In this document: piece by piece, positions 52,670 through 64,000 of the stretch | How the letters are laid out: each line of letters begins with the position of its first letter | Numbering within the stretch: position 1 is the first letter of the stretch | Source: Rhizophagus irregularis | Lineage: Eukaryota > Glomeromycota > Glomeromycetes > Glomerales > Glomeraceae | Direction of reading: 5' to 3' | Length of the DNA stretch: 64,000 nucleotides | Assembly: GCF_026210795.1 (NCBI RefSeq) | Contig: NC_089454.1 | Span: forward strand, 434,001-498,000 | Notes under the pieces: generated by a model | The model's input: only the letters and a program-made list of their open reading frames with translations | Databases searched by the model: none | What the model was told of the DNA's origin: nothing | Translations under genes and position numbers: made by a program

Positions 52670-55600
52670 TTAATAGTAAGTCGCATCAGTTGAGAAAGAA
52701 GACATTGATTCTGATCTTCCCTTATATAAATTTCCCATAATTATCTCTACGTCTCCAATATTATAACGCTCTTCTGATTTGAATTGACACATTTGATTTA
52801 CTATACCCTTCCAACGTTGATATTCTATTGGTAACTTTGGCATTGTTTCTTGATTACCTTTTTGTAAATGATTATGAAGATTTTTAATTGAAACGTTTTT
52901 AAATGGCAAATTTCCTGCTTCACACCAAGCGATTTCCCAAAATAATAATCCTAAACTATATATATCAGATGATGCAACAAGACTTTCTCTATTTAATAAC
53001 CTATCCGGATCATACCATCTTTTCCAAACTTTGTCTTTAGGTGAAATTGTTATTTTTGGATACACAAAAGTTTTGTTATCGCATAAGTTTATGCTCCACA
53101 AAAAATTGGAAATTTTTGGTTTTAATGTTTTTCTTACTTCGTCTTGTTCAAGTAAAATATTTGCACTTCGAAGGTCCAAATGTAAAATTTTTTTCTATAA
53201 AAAAAGAAGATATATATGATTAATTTCGTGTAAATGTTTGAAAAGAAAATTTTGATACTATAACGTTTAATCCTTACATTATGTAAATATTTTACGCCTT
53301 GAGATATATCCCATGCTAATTTGATTTTATCTTTACCATCTTTCAGGAGATTCAATGACTTATGATTAGATTGGAAATATGTGAAGAGGTCATCATATTT
53401 TGCGTAATCATAAAACAACATTAGTTTACAGTTGGAAACTGTATAACCATGAAATTTAATTATATAATCATTATTATTCAGTTGATGTTTATGGTAAAGA
53501 TAAATCTCTTTCTCGATGCATAAAAAAGTATCATTGTTATTTAGGTGTTTTAACGATTTTCCCACGACAATCTTATCATTTAAAGAACGGTTTGTCGTTT
53601 TGTAAAAATCCCCTTCAATTACTACTTCCTCAGAAACTCTACTCACTTGATTTGCAATATAATACCATTTAGATAAATCTTTATCACTAATTATATTTAA
53701 ATTATCATCAACATTTACGTTAATATGAGGATCATTAGCGAAACTATCTAATTCATCTTGTATTGTGGAATTCTTGTGAATGTCAGATCGCGATAATTTC
53801 AAAGTTTCTATCAATTTTGACAAATGTTCATTGAATAATTTTCCGGCTTTAATTATGCTATATATAAAATAAATAAAAAAAAAAAGTATTAACTAAAAGA
53901 AAATCATCTTTGGTTTATCATTAAATAGGAAAATTATATTAACCTTTTAATTTCGAATAAGTCATTATACAAAAATGACACTTGCATTGTTTTTGAACCG
54001 ACTGTAGAATCATGTTTTACTAAATAATAAAAAAAAAGAAAGGAATTAGAAATTATTCTAATTATTCTAATTATTATTTTTTTTAAGAGAACAACTTACC
54101 AATACAATAACGTACAATCGATCTTAGAAAATGAATATACATGTATTGTTGATTTTCTAAGATACTTATAAATTTAACTTTTTGAATTTCATCATACCAA
54201 ATTGGACATAAAAGTCTAAAACTATTTACATGTCCATGCATTTTCTGTGCAATTTCCCTAATATCATCAGTTCTAAAATGTCGTCTTCTAGATGCATCTG
54301 CGTTATCTATTACTTCGAAAAGTATTTGGCATATATGATCTAATTGTTGTGATGGATCTAAGTATAATTTTTTACCATCACCTACTACTTCCACGATTAA
54401 GGTATCAGTAGAAGAAGCCGGAGAAACCGGAGTAACAGGAAAAACAGGGAAAGTAGGTAATGGAAGTTTTGGTAGTTGTTTGTTTAAATTCTTTAATTTC
54501 GAAGGATAGGTCCTTGATAAAACACGTGGACATTCTCGGGGTGATGATGGAGGAGAATCAGAAGCAACTGGGTCAATTTGTTTAACACTGTATCCATCCC
54601 TATGTTCTTCACATAACCATAATATTTCTCCAGTTTCTTCTTCAACACATTGTACTAATCCACCAAAATGACCCGCATTTTCCTGTGTATCGAGAAAATC
54701 TAAAAGAAAAAAAAATTACAATCTATATGAAAAGGTGACCAAAAAAAAAAAACAATTTACATACTTTTGAGTTCGCGAAGTCCTGATTCATTTATCATTT
54801 TATAGGGAATGACACCCTCATTGTTTAAAGGATTAAAATCAGGACGTTTATCGCATATAGTTTTTACGCCACTATCAACTGTATTAATAATTTCTTGAAT
54901 ATGTTGCATAAAGTCAGAATTATCAGCTAGATTAAATATCGTCGATAGAAAATCAGCAACACCGTTTGGAAGTAAATTCGACGTCATAATTCCCACAGCG
55001 CTAAACAATACTTTTAAGCTATCGTCAAATTTTACAAAATATCAGTTATATAATGATGATGACGAGGATAAATAATATAAATTATGAAATTGTTTTCTTG
55101 ATAGATTACCAGAGATTTATCCAAGGTCCATATTTTTTAATAAATTGAGGAATCTTAAGAACTTTATAGCCTTTTTGATCCGGAACGTGCCATTGATCTT
55201 TGTGTTCGCAAACAAATAAAAGACGAAATGGTTTTGACAACATCCATGTTCTACAATCGAATAAATGCAATGTTAAAAATAAAATAACGGTTAAATTAAA
55301 TATTTTAAAAGAAATGTCACATACGTTGGTCTTTTCCAATCTTTATCATCAGGAACCATAACAAACACTCTTGGAACCTTTTCATTATTAACTTTGACCA
55401 ACTTATTATTTTTTAAAGAAAGGATTTATTAAATTAATGAATTGAATTATGAAATTTAAAAAATTATTTACCCATTGTGGAATTTTCTTAGTTAAGTCCT
55501 TTAGGTCATTCGTACAATCATCAATTTTACTACCCATCATTTCTAAGTTTTTTTTCATTTCGTTGTGATAATTTTCAAAAAAAGGTTTAAATGTTCTCTA

Positions 55601-57193
55601 AAATGAAGTTTTTTTTTCACAATTAAACTTTGAAGAAATATCCTAGAGAGTAATAATTTAAAAAACTTTCAATTCCTACATATAATCGATATTCTTCTTC
55701 TCTCATTCCACTTATATAATTAGAATCAAGATTCATTGGTTCTAAATATAAATCCAGTTAATATCAGACCTGATAAAAAATTACCCTTTCTTATTATATA
55801 TATTTACCTGCCAAGACTGCCGTTTGATTTGTATTATATATTCTATACATGTTTTTGTTTTCTATATGTTTAGCAAATTTCTTTTTAATACGTAAATATT
55901 CATTTCATCATTCCATCTATTTTTTCTACCTGCTACTCCGGTATAATATGTTGATTGCTATCAAAATAGTAATAATTAATTAGAATATGATAATTTTTAG
56001 CCAATAAAAAAAAGGAGAATTAAAATCATTAAATAATTCGTATTTACCATAAATTTTTGCAGTGACATTCTACTTAAAATAGTTTCACTAAGTAGTTCTT
56101 TAATAATAAAACAGGCAGTAGGATCTTGAACATCAATTATCAAGCGCTTTGTTGATATCATTTCTTCTTTCGTTATTTCATTCTCTCCATCCCAATAGTG
56201 ATGACCTAATTAAAATTATTTGGTTATTATAATAAAATCTTTTAGAATTTTACTGCGCCATCAAAAATAAAATGTACCGGTTTCAAGAAAATATAAAACG
56301 AGTCCAAAAGAAAACATGTCCATCGCAAAATTTGCTTTAATTTCCGTTTTATTTTCGTGCGATCTTATAATTTCAGGGGCTGAATAATTTGTTATAATTT
56401 TTACATCATCTTTATCAACAATACATGCTGAGTCAAAATCAATTAGTTTCCATCTTTCGTCATAATCATCTTTATTTTTAAAGTACATTATATTTTTCGG
56501 TGATAATTCAGTATGTACTACATTAAGATAAACCAAGAGTGTTGTCAATTAAAAATAAATTGCTATGAATAGATGATAGACGATAGTAAAATTACCTACC
56601 TATGTTATGCTTTTGAAGTTCCAAGAGGCCCGAAACAATATCCTAATAAAAATTTGTAAATTTTTAAGAAAATAATGAATTTTGTAGAAATAATAATAAA
56701 ATTAATTTACCTTTACTATTTCATCTTTCTCTTTATGTCGCTGACTATAATCCTGATGACCTAAAAATATTTCCAAGTCATATAAAGCACATTCGCAAAC
56801 GATAATTGATTGCTGTGGGTAAATGTCTATCATTCGCATAATATTCTATATTTAAAACAAAATTATATTAATTTTTTTTTTCTGAATGGAATTCTTCATA
56901 CATAAAAATAAATTACCTTTACATCCTTTAACATTTCTAACATCTGTGACTCTATTTCGAATGCTTCTCTTGTTTTATAAGATTTTATCATATAAGGAAC
57001 TCTTGATTTATCATTATCCACTTCATAGGCTTTATAAACGTTAAGATCTTTACCGTATCGGAAATTTCTTATAATTTTATATCGTTCTATTAAAATAATT
57101 TTATTTAATTCATGTTACGCGATTGTTACTCAATTCATTAGAGAGATTACCTCCAACTTTACCCTCAAGCTTGTCTCTTAAATTATTATGCAT
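52670..57193 (-). CDS. Array copy B: double kinase-fold protein with helical region
   Basis: Same exon order as copy A, from ATG 57193 ('MHNNLRDKLEGKVG') to TAA 52670, and every exon I checked is open with conserved splice sites. Kinase fold 1 has 'YMIKSYK', 'VHTELSPKNIMYF' (again Glu for the catalytic Asp), 'LIDFDSACI' and 'NYSAPEI'. The middle domain has 'KPFRLLFVCEHKDQWHVP', 'QFIKKYGPWINL' and 'GEILWLCEEHRDGY'. The linker is 'LPLPTFPVFPVTPVSP', shorter than in copy A. Helices 'FRTDDIREIAQKMHGHV' and 'FNEHLSKLIETLKLSRSD' precede kinase fold 2, which has 'HLDLRSANILL' and 'ISNFLWSINL' (no DFG Asp). Its 3' exons are almost identical to copy A, while its middle exons and introns are almost identical to copy D. 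No frame lesion seen; likely about 1100 residues. Confidence 0.82.
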
Positions 57194-58000
57194 GTTTAAA
57201 GAATTTTTTTTTTGTTAAAAAAAAAAGTGAGGGTAATAATAAATTCAATCGAAAGAAGTAAGATATACAATTTACTGTTCCACATAAAAGAACAATTCAT
57301 TGAGAAAATTCTATTCCTGACAAATCCTAGTAAAGTAATATATTTACAATAAAACCAAAAGATCGTTTTAAATTCCATATTCATATGTTTACTATGTTTC
57401 GAATGAATCAAATATTGTCACTGCCAAAACCATTTTTCATTTAGAGGTACATTATAGGTTTAGTTCAATGCAGTTGCAACACTATCATGTAAATATGCAT
57501 TCCTTAAATTTTTTTTTTGCATGATAAGCAAAATTGGTTTCGTTCCTTGCATATTTTGGGTATTGCGCCGAAAAATTATTATACGCCAAGAATTAATTTT
57601 ATAGCATTTCCCAGTGCAAAAATTCCCCATATTAAATCGATCTAACAGCCGTGCCCGTGTAAATAATAATTTCCACATAGTTTGAAATTTTCCTAGTTAA
57701 AGTCTCTACGGATTATCAATTTTAAGTACGGCGGGTGTATACGTTATGATGTTCAGAGCGACACATTATTTTTTTACACAGTCATCTCTTATCTTAGATC
57801 TTTGAAAAAATGACGAAGAGCAAGGAAATTCACAACACAAATCTATAATATGTGTATGTATGTTTGTGTGTATATATCGTACAATTCCAGAGAAAATTTT
57901 TTTTTTTATTTCGTTATAATGTTATAGATACATATATTATATGAAAACCAATTATGATAAAAATAAGATAAAATAAATCTTTAAAATAATAATTTTGACT
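57194..58000. repeat. Array spacer, copy of the A-B spacer
   Basis: A shortened near-duplicate of 51385-52669; for example the 'ccaaaagatcg' / 'gcacggctg'-type phrases and the CTGTTAGATCGATTTAATATGG region (minus sense) recur in order. The open frames at 57196 and 57460 lie in this non-coding duplicate. Confidence 0.7.
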
Positions 58001-59168
58001 TAATAGTAAGTCGCATCAGTTGAGATAGAAGACATTGATCCTGATCTTCCCTTATATAAATTTCTCATAATTATCTCTACACTTCCAATATCATTACGTT
58101 CTCCTGATTTGAATTGACACATTTTGTTTACTATATCCTTCCAACGTTGATATTCTATTGGTAACTTTGGCATTGTTTCTTGATTATTTTTTCTGTAAAT
58201 GATTATAAAGATTTTTAATTGAAACTTTTTTAAATGGCAAATTTCCTGCTTTACATCAAGCGATTTCCCAAAATAATAATCCTAAACTATATATATCAGA
58301 TGTCATGCAACAAGACTTTATTTAATAATCTTTCCGGGTCATACCATCTTTTCCAAACTTTTTCTTTGGATTTTATTTTTGGACAAACAAAAGTTTTGTT
58401 ATCGTGTAAGTTTCTGCTCCACAGAAAATTAGATATTTTGGTATTAAAGTTTTCCTTATTCCGTCTTGTTCAAGTAAAATATTTGCACTTCGAAGGTCCA
58501 AATGTAAAATTTTTTGCTGAAAAAAGAAATATTATTATTATATTAAAAATATGTAAAATTTTTGAAAAGAATTCGATGTACGGCATTTTTAAATTCTTAC
58601 ATTATGCAAATATTTTATGCCCTGAGTTATTTCCCATGCTAATTTGATTTTATCTCTCCAATCTTTCAAGAGGTTCGATGATCTATGATTTACTTGGAAA
58701 TATGCGAAGAGGTCTCCATATTCTGCATGATCATAAAACAATATCGGTTTACAACTGTAAACTGAATAACCATGAAATTTAATTATATAGTCATGATTAT
58801 TCAATTGATGTTCATGGTAAAGATAAATCTCTTTCTCGATACATAAAAAACTATTATTGTTAGTAAGGTGTTTTAGTTATTTTCCCGCGACAACCTTATT
58901 GTTTAAAGATCGTATTGTCGTTTTGAAAAATTCCCCATCAATTTCTGTCGGAGAAATACTACATACTTGACTTGATCTTTTAGATAAAATTTTATCGCTA
59001 ATTATATTTAAATTATCACCAACATTTACTTTAAGATCTGGTTCATTAGCGAAATTATCTAATTCAGTTTGAATTACGGAATTTCTGTGGAAGTCATGCT
59101 CCGGTAATTCCAAAGCTTCTATTAATTTTGATAAATATTCATTGAATAATCTTCCGGCTTTAATTATG
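58001..59168 (-). pseudogene. Array copy C: truncated pseudogene
   Basis: Only the last two exons remain: the helical/kinase 2 exon (58601-59168) and the terminal exon (58001-58520). The terminal exon has a TGG-to-TGA change in the conserved 'FWEIAWCE' (58256-58258), a one-base insertion in the 'HNHLQKGNQ' region, small deletions near 58300-58320 and loss of about six codons near 58370. The upstream exon is interrupted after 'KVVAGK'. Homology stops within about 20 bases of the exon's acceptor at 59168, where unrelated sequence begins. Confidence 0.85.
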
Positions 59169-59429
59169 CTACACATAAAATCGAGTTTTGCTAACTTGCC
59201 CCCGGGTTAAATAACCCAGGTTAAATCACCCCCCCCCCTAAAAATTTATATTTTACACCAATCAATTTTGATTGGTTAATTTAATTTATCTACGTTACTG
59301 AAAATTTGCAACACTTTTATTCGCAAAAATTTTTTTGTTTAAAAACATTTAATCAAAGTTTATTAATTAGAAAAAACTCATACTTTATTTATTTTTAACA
59401 GGACTAGTAATTATGGTACATATACACAA

Positions 59430-60075
59430 AAAAATACATGACAATAACAAAGCAAACAAAAGAACAAAGCTATAAGAATAAAGAATGAAACTCATGTAAA
59501 AAGTTAAAGAATGAAATGATGATGAAACCTATGAAATCAAAAAGTAAAATTCGTGACAGAAAAGTAAAACATATTAAGTCAAAGAGCAGTATAGAGTAAA
59601 GAAAAGATAGTTAGTAAAGAATAAAAATTAGAAAATAAGCAAGAACCTAAATATTAAAGAATAAAAAAAGATACCCATCACAAAGAAAAAAGAAAAAATC
59701 CCCATAATTAAGTTTAAGAGTGAACCCAAAAAAAGTTAATGACCAAATAAAAGCAAGTTAAGAGCAAAACGCGTCATATAATGTTGAAGAGAAAGGAGTT
59801 AAAGAATGGCATAAAGAAAAGAAAATATAGTTAGTAAGGAACAAAATTAAAAAACAAAACCAATAAAAAAAGAGAACGTACCTTTTTAACACGTTAAGAT
59901 ATAATATTGTATTAGAAATTGTAAAATCTGGAAGAGCCTAAAAAAATGTACTAAAGAAAAAAAAGAAAGCAGATAAAAATAATAAACAAAAAAAGGAAAT
60001 GGAATGGGAAAAGGAAGGAAAATAAAACGAAACAGAGAGAAAAGAAAAAAACAAGGGGGAAGGAAAAAACGAAAA
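59430..60075. repeat. Purine-rich, strand-asymmetric tract
   Basis: For about 640 bases the plus strand is almost all A and G with repeated AAGAATAAAGAA, GAAAAG and AAAGAGAA phrases; runs of C or T are rare. The long minus-strand Phe/Leu-rich frame at 59886-60134 is a by-product. Confidence 0.6.
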
Positions 60076-60162
60076 AAATAATATAAACATATAGTGTAAC
60101 TATAAATATTAGTCAGCCGAATCAAATTTATCACATGATAGGGGTGAATAATTCATATAATT

Positions 60163-60330
60163 GTCCGGAGCGAAGCGAAGGACTATATATGTCTACGCAC
60201 TATGATGATCTATGGAAATAACGTGTAAATTTTCAATCACGTGAGTTTCTCTGTCCAGGAATTCCAAGGCGTTATGCTGCTAATTAGTAGAATATCGCTA
60301 CATCTTTATTTATTATACCTCGCTCCGGAC
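60163..60330. mobile_element. 168-bp inverted-repeat element
   Basis: The ends GTCCGGAGCGA (60163-60173) and TCGCTCCGGAC (60320-60330) are perfect 11-bp inverted copies. The left end continues AGCGAAGGAC. It has higher GC than its surroundings and no gene. Confidence 0.5.
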
Positions 60331-60397
60331 TTACAACGGTTCCCGTTTCCTAGTTATATAAAATTTACTAGTACTAGGTTAAATCACCCCGGGTTAA

Positions 60398-60807
60398 AAT
60401 TAGTCTTATACATTTAAAATATATTTATTTAATCGAAAATATGATAATAATAAAGGCAATAATTATGCTGGTAATATGTATACCATTTTTAAAATTGAAT
60501 GCAACAAATTCAAAAGTAATTGACATTTATAAAATTTTTTTTATTATCTTGATTCTTGAATACTTTTTGGTTAAAATGTAGAATATGAAGTATTGCGTTA
60601 TTGTTTTTTATTATGAGAAAGAAGAATTAAATTGGGAGAATTTAATCCCATGTACTCATTTGTGATAATGTTTCTAAAATCATTCAAATAAATGTACATA
60701 TATAGTATTGTATATTTAATAAATATATATTACACGATTTTTTTTTTAAAAAAAAATAAATAATGGTTAAAAAACAAAATAAATTAAATAAATGTATCTA
60801 ATAATAT
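60398..60807. other. Intergenic, 3' side of copy D
   Basis: AT-rich, no gene. Unlike the other spacers it shows no resemblance to the A-B spacer. Confidence 0.4.
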
Positions 60808-63800
60808 TTAGGTCTCAGTATCTTTAAATTGAGAGATAGAAAATTGAGGCAACTGTTCTGATTTAAAAGATTGAAGAGTTGAGACAGAAGACTGTGATTC
60901 TGATCTTCTTTTATATAATTTTCCCATGATTATCTCTACACTTCCAATATTACACCGTTCTTCTGCTTTTAAGTGACACATTTTTTTTACTATATTTTCC
61001 CAACGTTGATATTCTTTTGGTAACTCTGGCATTTTTTCTTGATTATTTTTATGTAAATAACTATAAAGATATTTAATTTGAATTCCTTTAAATGGTAAAT
61101 TTTCTTTCTCACAACAAGCGATTTCCCAAAATAATAATCCTAAACTATATATATCGGATGATGATGTAATATTTTCTTCATTAAGCAATCTATCCGGATC
61201 ATGCCATCTTTTCCAAATTTTTTCTTTAGATGCTATTTTTGGATACACGAAAGTTTTGTTATCACATGTGTCTCTACTCCACAGGAAATTAGATATTGTT
61301 GGTATCAACTCCCCCATTTCATCTTCTTTCAGTAAAATATTTGCACTTCGAAGGTCCAAATGTAAAATTTTTTGCTGTAAAAAAAAAATATAAATATTAT
61401 TATTAATAAATTGTACGTAAATTTTGAAAAGAATTTGATGTATCCGTTTTAAATTCTTACATTATGCAAAAATTTTACGCCCTGAGTTATTTCCCATGCT
61501 AATTTAATTTTTTTCCCCCAATCTTTCAGGAGATTTCTTGATGAATCATGATTTACTTGAATATATGTGTAGAGATCACCATGTTCCGCATAATCATAAA
61601 ACAACACTGGTTTACAATTAGAAACTGAATAACCATGAAATTTGATTATAAAATCATTATTATTCAAATTATGTTCATGGTAAAGATAAATTTCTTTCTC
61701 GATACACGAAAAAGTTTCATTATTATTTAAGTTTTTTAACGATTTCCCCGCGACAATCTTATCATCTAAAAATCGTGGTGTTGTGTTGAAAAGTTCTCCT
61801 TGGTTTTCAGTTTCTGTCGGAGTTTCTATAAATGTTTGATTTGCTATATGATACCATTTAGATAAAACTTTATCACTAATTATATTTAAATTATCATACA
61901 CATTTACTTTAAGTTGAGGCTCATTAGCGAAACTATCTAATGCAATTTGTATTGCGGAATTCTTGTGAATGTCAGATCGCGATAATTTCAAAGTTTCTAT
62001 CAATTTTGACAAATGTTCATTGAATGATTTTCCGGCTTTAATTATGCTATATAAAATAAATCAAAAAAAAAGTATTAACTAAAAAGAAAATCATCTTTGG
62101 TTTATCATTAAATAAAAAATTATATTAACCTTCTAATTTCGAATAAGTCATTATACAAAAATGACGCTTGCATTGTTTTTGAACCGACTGTAGAATCATG
62201 TTTTACTAAATAAAAGAAAGGAATTAGAAATTATTCTAATTATTCTAATTATTATTTTTTTAAGAGAACAACTTACCAATACAATAACGTACAATCGATC
62301 TTAGAAAATGAATATACATGTATTGTTGATTTTCTAAGATACTTATAAATTTAACCTTTTGAATTTCATCATACCAAATTGGACTTAAAAGTCTAAAACT
62401 ATTTACATGTCCACGCATTTTCTGTGCAATTTCCCTAATATCATCGGTTCTAAAATGTCGTCTTCTAGATGCATCTGCGTTATCTATTACTTCGAAAAGT
62501 ATTTGGCATATATTTTCTAATTGTTGTGTTGGATCTAAGTATAATTTTTTACCATCACCATCTGCTTCCACGAATAAAGTATCAGTAGAAGAAGCCGGAG
62601 AAACCGGAGAAACAGGAAAAACAGGAGAAGTAGGTAATGGAAGTTTTGGTAGTTGTTTGTTTATATTCTTTAATCTCGTAGGATGAGGTCTTGATAAAAC
62701 ACGTGGTGGACATTCTCGAGGTGATGTTGGAGGAGAATCCGAAACAACTGGGTCAGTTCGTTTAACACTATATCCATCTCTATGTTCTTCACATAACCAT
62801 AATATTTCTCCAGTTTCTTCTTCAACACATTGTACTAATCCACCAAAATGACCCGCATTTTCCTGTGTATCGAGAAAATCTAAAAGAAAAAAAAATTATA
62901 ATCTATATGAAAAGGTGACCAAAAAAAAAACAATTTACATACTTTTGAGTTCGCGAAGTCCTGATTCATTTATTATTTTATAGGGAGTGTTACTCTCATT
63001 ATTCAAAGGATTAAAGTTAGGTAGTTCATCGCATATAGTTTTTACACCACTATCAACTGTATCAATAATTTCTTGAATATGTTGTATAATGTCAGAATTA
63101 TCAGCTAGATTAAATATCGTCGATAGAAAATCAGCAACACCGTCGGCAAATAAATTTGATGCCATAATTCCCACAGCGCTAGATAGTACTTTTAAGCTAT
63201 CGTCAAATTTACAAAATATCAGTTATATAATGATGATGATGAGGATAAATTATATAAATTATGAAATTATTTTGTTGATAGATTACCAGAGATTTATCCA
63301 AGGTCCATATTTTTTAATAAATTGAGGAATTTTAAGAACTTTATAGCCTTTTTGTTTTGGAAGGTGCCATTGATCTTTGTGTTCGCAAACAAATAAAAGA
63401 CGAAATGGTTTTGCCAACATCCATGTTCTATAATCGAATAAATGCAAATGTTAAAATAAAATAACGGTTAAATTAAATAATTTAAAAGAAAATATCACAT
63501 ACGTTGGTTTTTTCCAATCTTTTTCATCAGGGAATATAACAAACACTCTTGGAACTTTTTCATTTTTAACTTTGACCAACTTATTATTTTTTTTAAAGAA
63601 AGGATTAATTAAATTAATGAAATAAATAAATGAATTATGAAATTTAAAAAATTACTTACCCATTGTGGAATTTTCTTAGTTAAGTCCTTTACGGCATCCG
63701 TACAATTATCAATTTTACTACCCATCTCTTCTAAGTTTTTTTTCATTTCGTTGTGATAACTTTCAAAAAAAGGTTTAAATGCTCTCTAAAATGAAGTTTT

Positions 63801-64000
63801 TTTTTCACAATTAAATTTTGAAGAAATATCTTAGAGAGTAATAATTTAAAAAACTTTCAATTCCTACATATAATCGATATTCTTCTTCGCTCATTCCACT
63901 TATATAATTAGAATCAAGATTCATTGGTTCTAAATATAAATCCAGTTAATACTTAATATCAGACCTGATAAAAAATTACCCTTACTTATTATATATATAT
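60808..64000 (-). CDS. Array copy D: double kinase-fold protein, 5' part off window
   Basis: The stop is at 60808. Exons from the terminal kinase 2 exon (60808-61374) back to the 'EPMNLDSNYISGMSEEEYRLY' exon (about 63870-63940) are open; kinase fold 1 lies beyond the right edge. Kinase fold 2 has 'HLDLRSANILLKEDE', 'TISNFLWSRDTCDNKTF' (DFG Asp lost as in A and B) and 'SSDIYSLGLLFWEIA'. The C-terminus extends about 15 residues further than in A and B ('SFKSEQLPQFSISQFKDTET'). Middle exons and their introns (61960-63960) are nearly identical to copy B (53790-55760), whereas the kinase 2 exons are clearly diverged from both A and B. No lesion is seen in the visible part. Confidence 0.82.

Larger units (their letters stand above)
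59201..60397. mobile_element. Inserted block bounded by GGTTAAATCACCCC repeats
   Basis: Sequence unrelated to the array replaces the 5' part of copy C. Both edges carry CCCGGGTTAAA and GGTTAAATCACCCC in the same orientation (59201-59232 and 60377-60397), so the block is flanked by direct repeats. It contains a purine-rich tract and a small inverted-repeat element but no gene. A transposon-like insertion is likely; its class is unknown. Confidence 0.45.

Noticed and set aside
53031-53223. Plus-strand frames antisense to the array kinase exons (also at 47033 and 58234)
   Set aside because: They mirror the conserved minus-strand kinase exon and carry no independent features.
57196-57678. Two minus-strand frames between copies B and C
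   Set aside because: They lie in the duplicated spacer and the equivalent frames are broken in the A-B spacer, so they are not conserved as protein.
59886-60134. Phe/Leu-rich minus-strand frame that looks like a membrane protein
   Set aside because: It arises from the purine-rich plus strand; composition, not conservation, explains it, and it has no promoter or motif.

Overview
The window looks like nuclear DNA of an arbuscular mycorrhizal fungus, most likely Rhizophagus irregularis or a close relative. It is very AT-rich. Its genes are split by many short GT-AG introns (about 55-110 nt). The gene families present (MULE-type transposase debris, kinase-like gene clusters, small SAM methyltransferase paralogues, F-box/LRR relics, secreted ML and multicopper oxidase proteins) are typical of that lineage. 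I rebuilt exons by hand from frame, splice signals and protein-family conservation; for the models I call complete, exon lengths sum to a multiple of three.

Layout. 0-4.4 kb: decayed MULE transposase, an intact gene for a tiny secreted cysteine-rich peptide, a frameshifted Crinkler-like header fragment and an LRR relic. 5.0-7.7 kb: secreted multicopper oxidase (minus) with a 4-nt micro-exon and an unresolved last intron. 10-11 kb: Apd1/sucrase-ferredoxin-like protein (minus). 11-24 kb: gene-poor, extremely AT-rich DNA holding several short inverted-repeat elements and tandem repeats. 24-27 kb: two tandem methyltransferases, then a TA-flanked inverted-repeat element. 27.7-28.6 kb: secreted ML-domain protein with a Gly/Pro repeat tail. 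30.4-36.6 kb: 21-exon ABCC transporter. 36.6-37.8 kb: inositol polyphosphate multikinase (minus) with an apparent U12-type AT-AC intron. 38.7-39.6 kb: TRIC-type channel. 39.9-41.3 kb: third methyltransferase. 41.4-42.3 kb: MYND-like zinc-finger protein (minus). 42.7-43.7 kb: cytochrome b561-like membrane protein (minus).

44-64 kb is a tandem array of one gene family, all intact members on the minus strand. It contains scrambled relics (44.0-46.4 kb), intact copy A (17 exons, 1140 aa), copy B, truncated pseudogene C, an inserted non-homologous block, and copy D running off the right edge. The encoded protein is unusual: an N-terminal kinase fold with a changed HRD motif, a coiled segment, a conserved middle domain ending in a W-L-C motif, a Pro/Thr linker, a helical region and a second kinase fold lacking the DFG aspartate. 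The helical-bundle-plus-pseudokinase end resembles MLKL-like cell-death executors in layout. That is inference from architecture, not a demonstrated homology.

Functional links are loose, as expected for a fungus without operons. The secreted peptide, oxidase and ML protein would act outside the cell. The Apd1-like, b561-like and oxidase genes suggest redox/metal roles. The kinase array, methyltransferases and repeats look like the fast-evolving accessory part of the genome.
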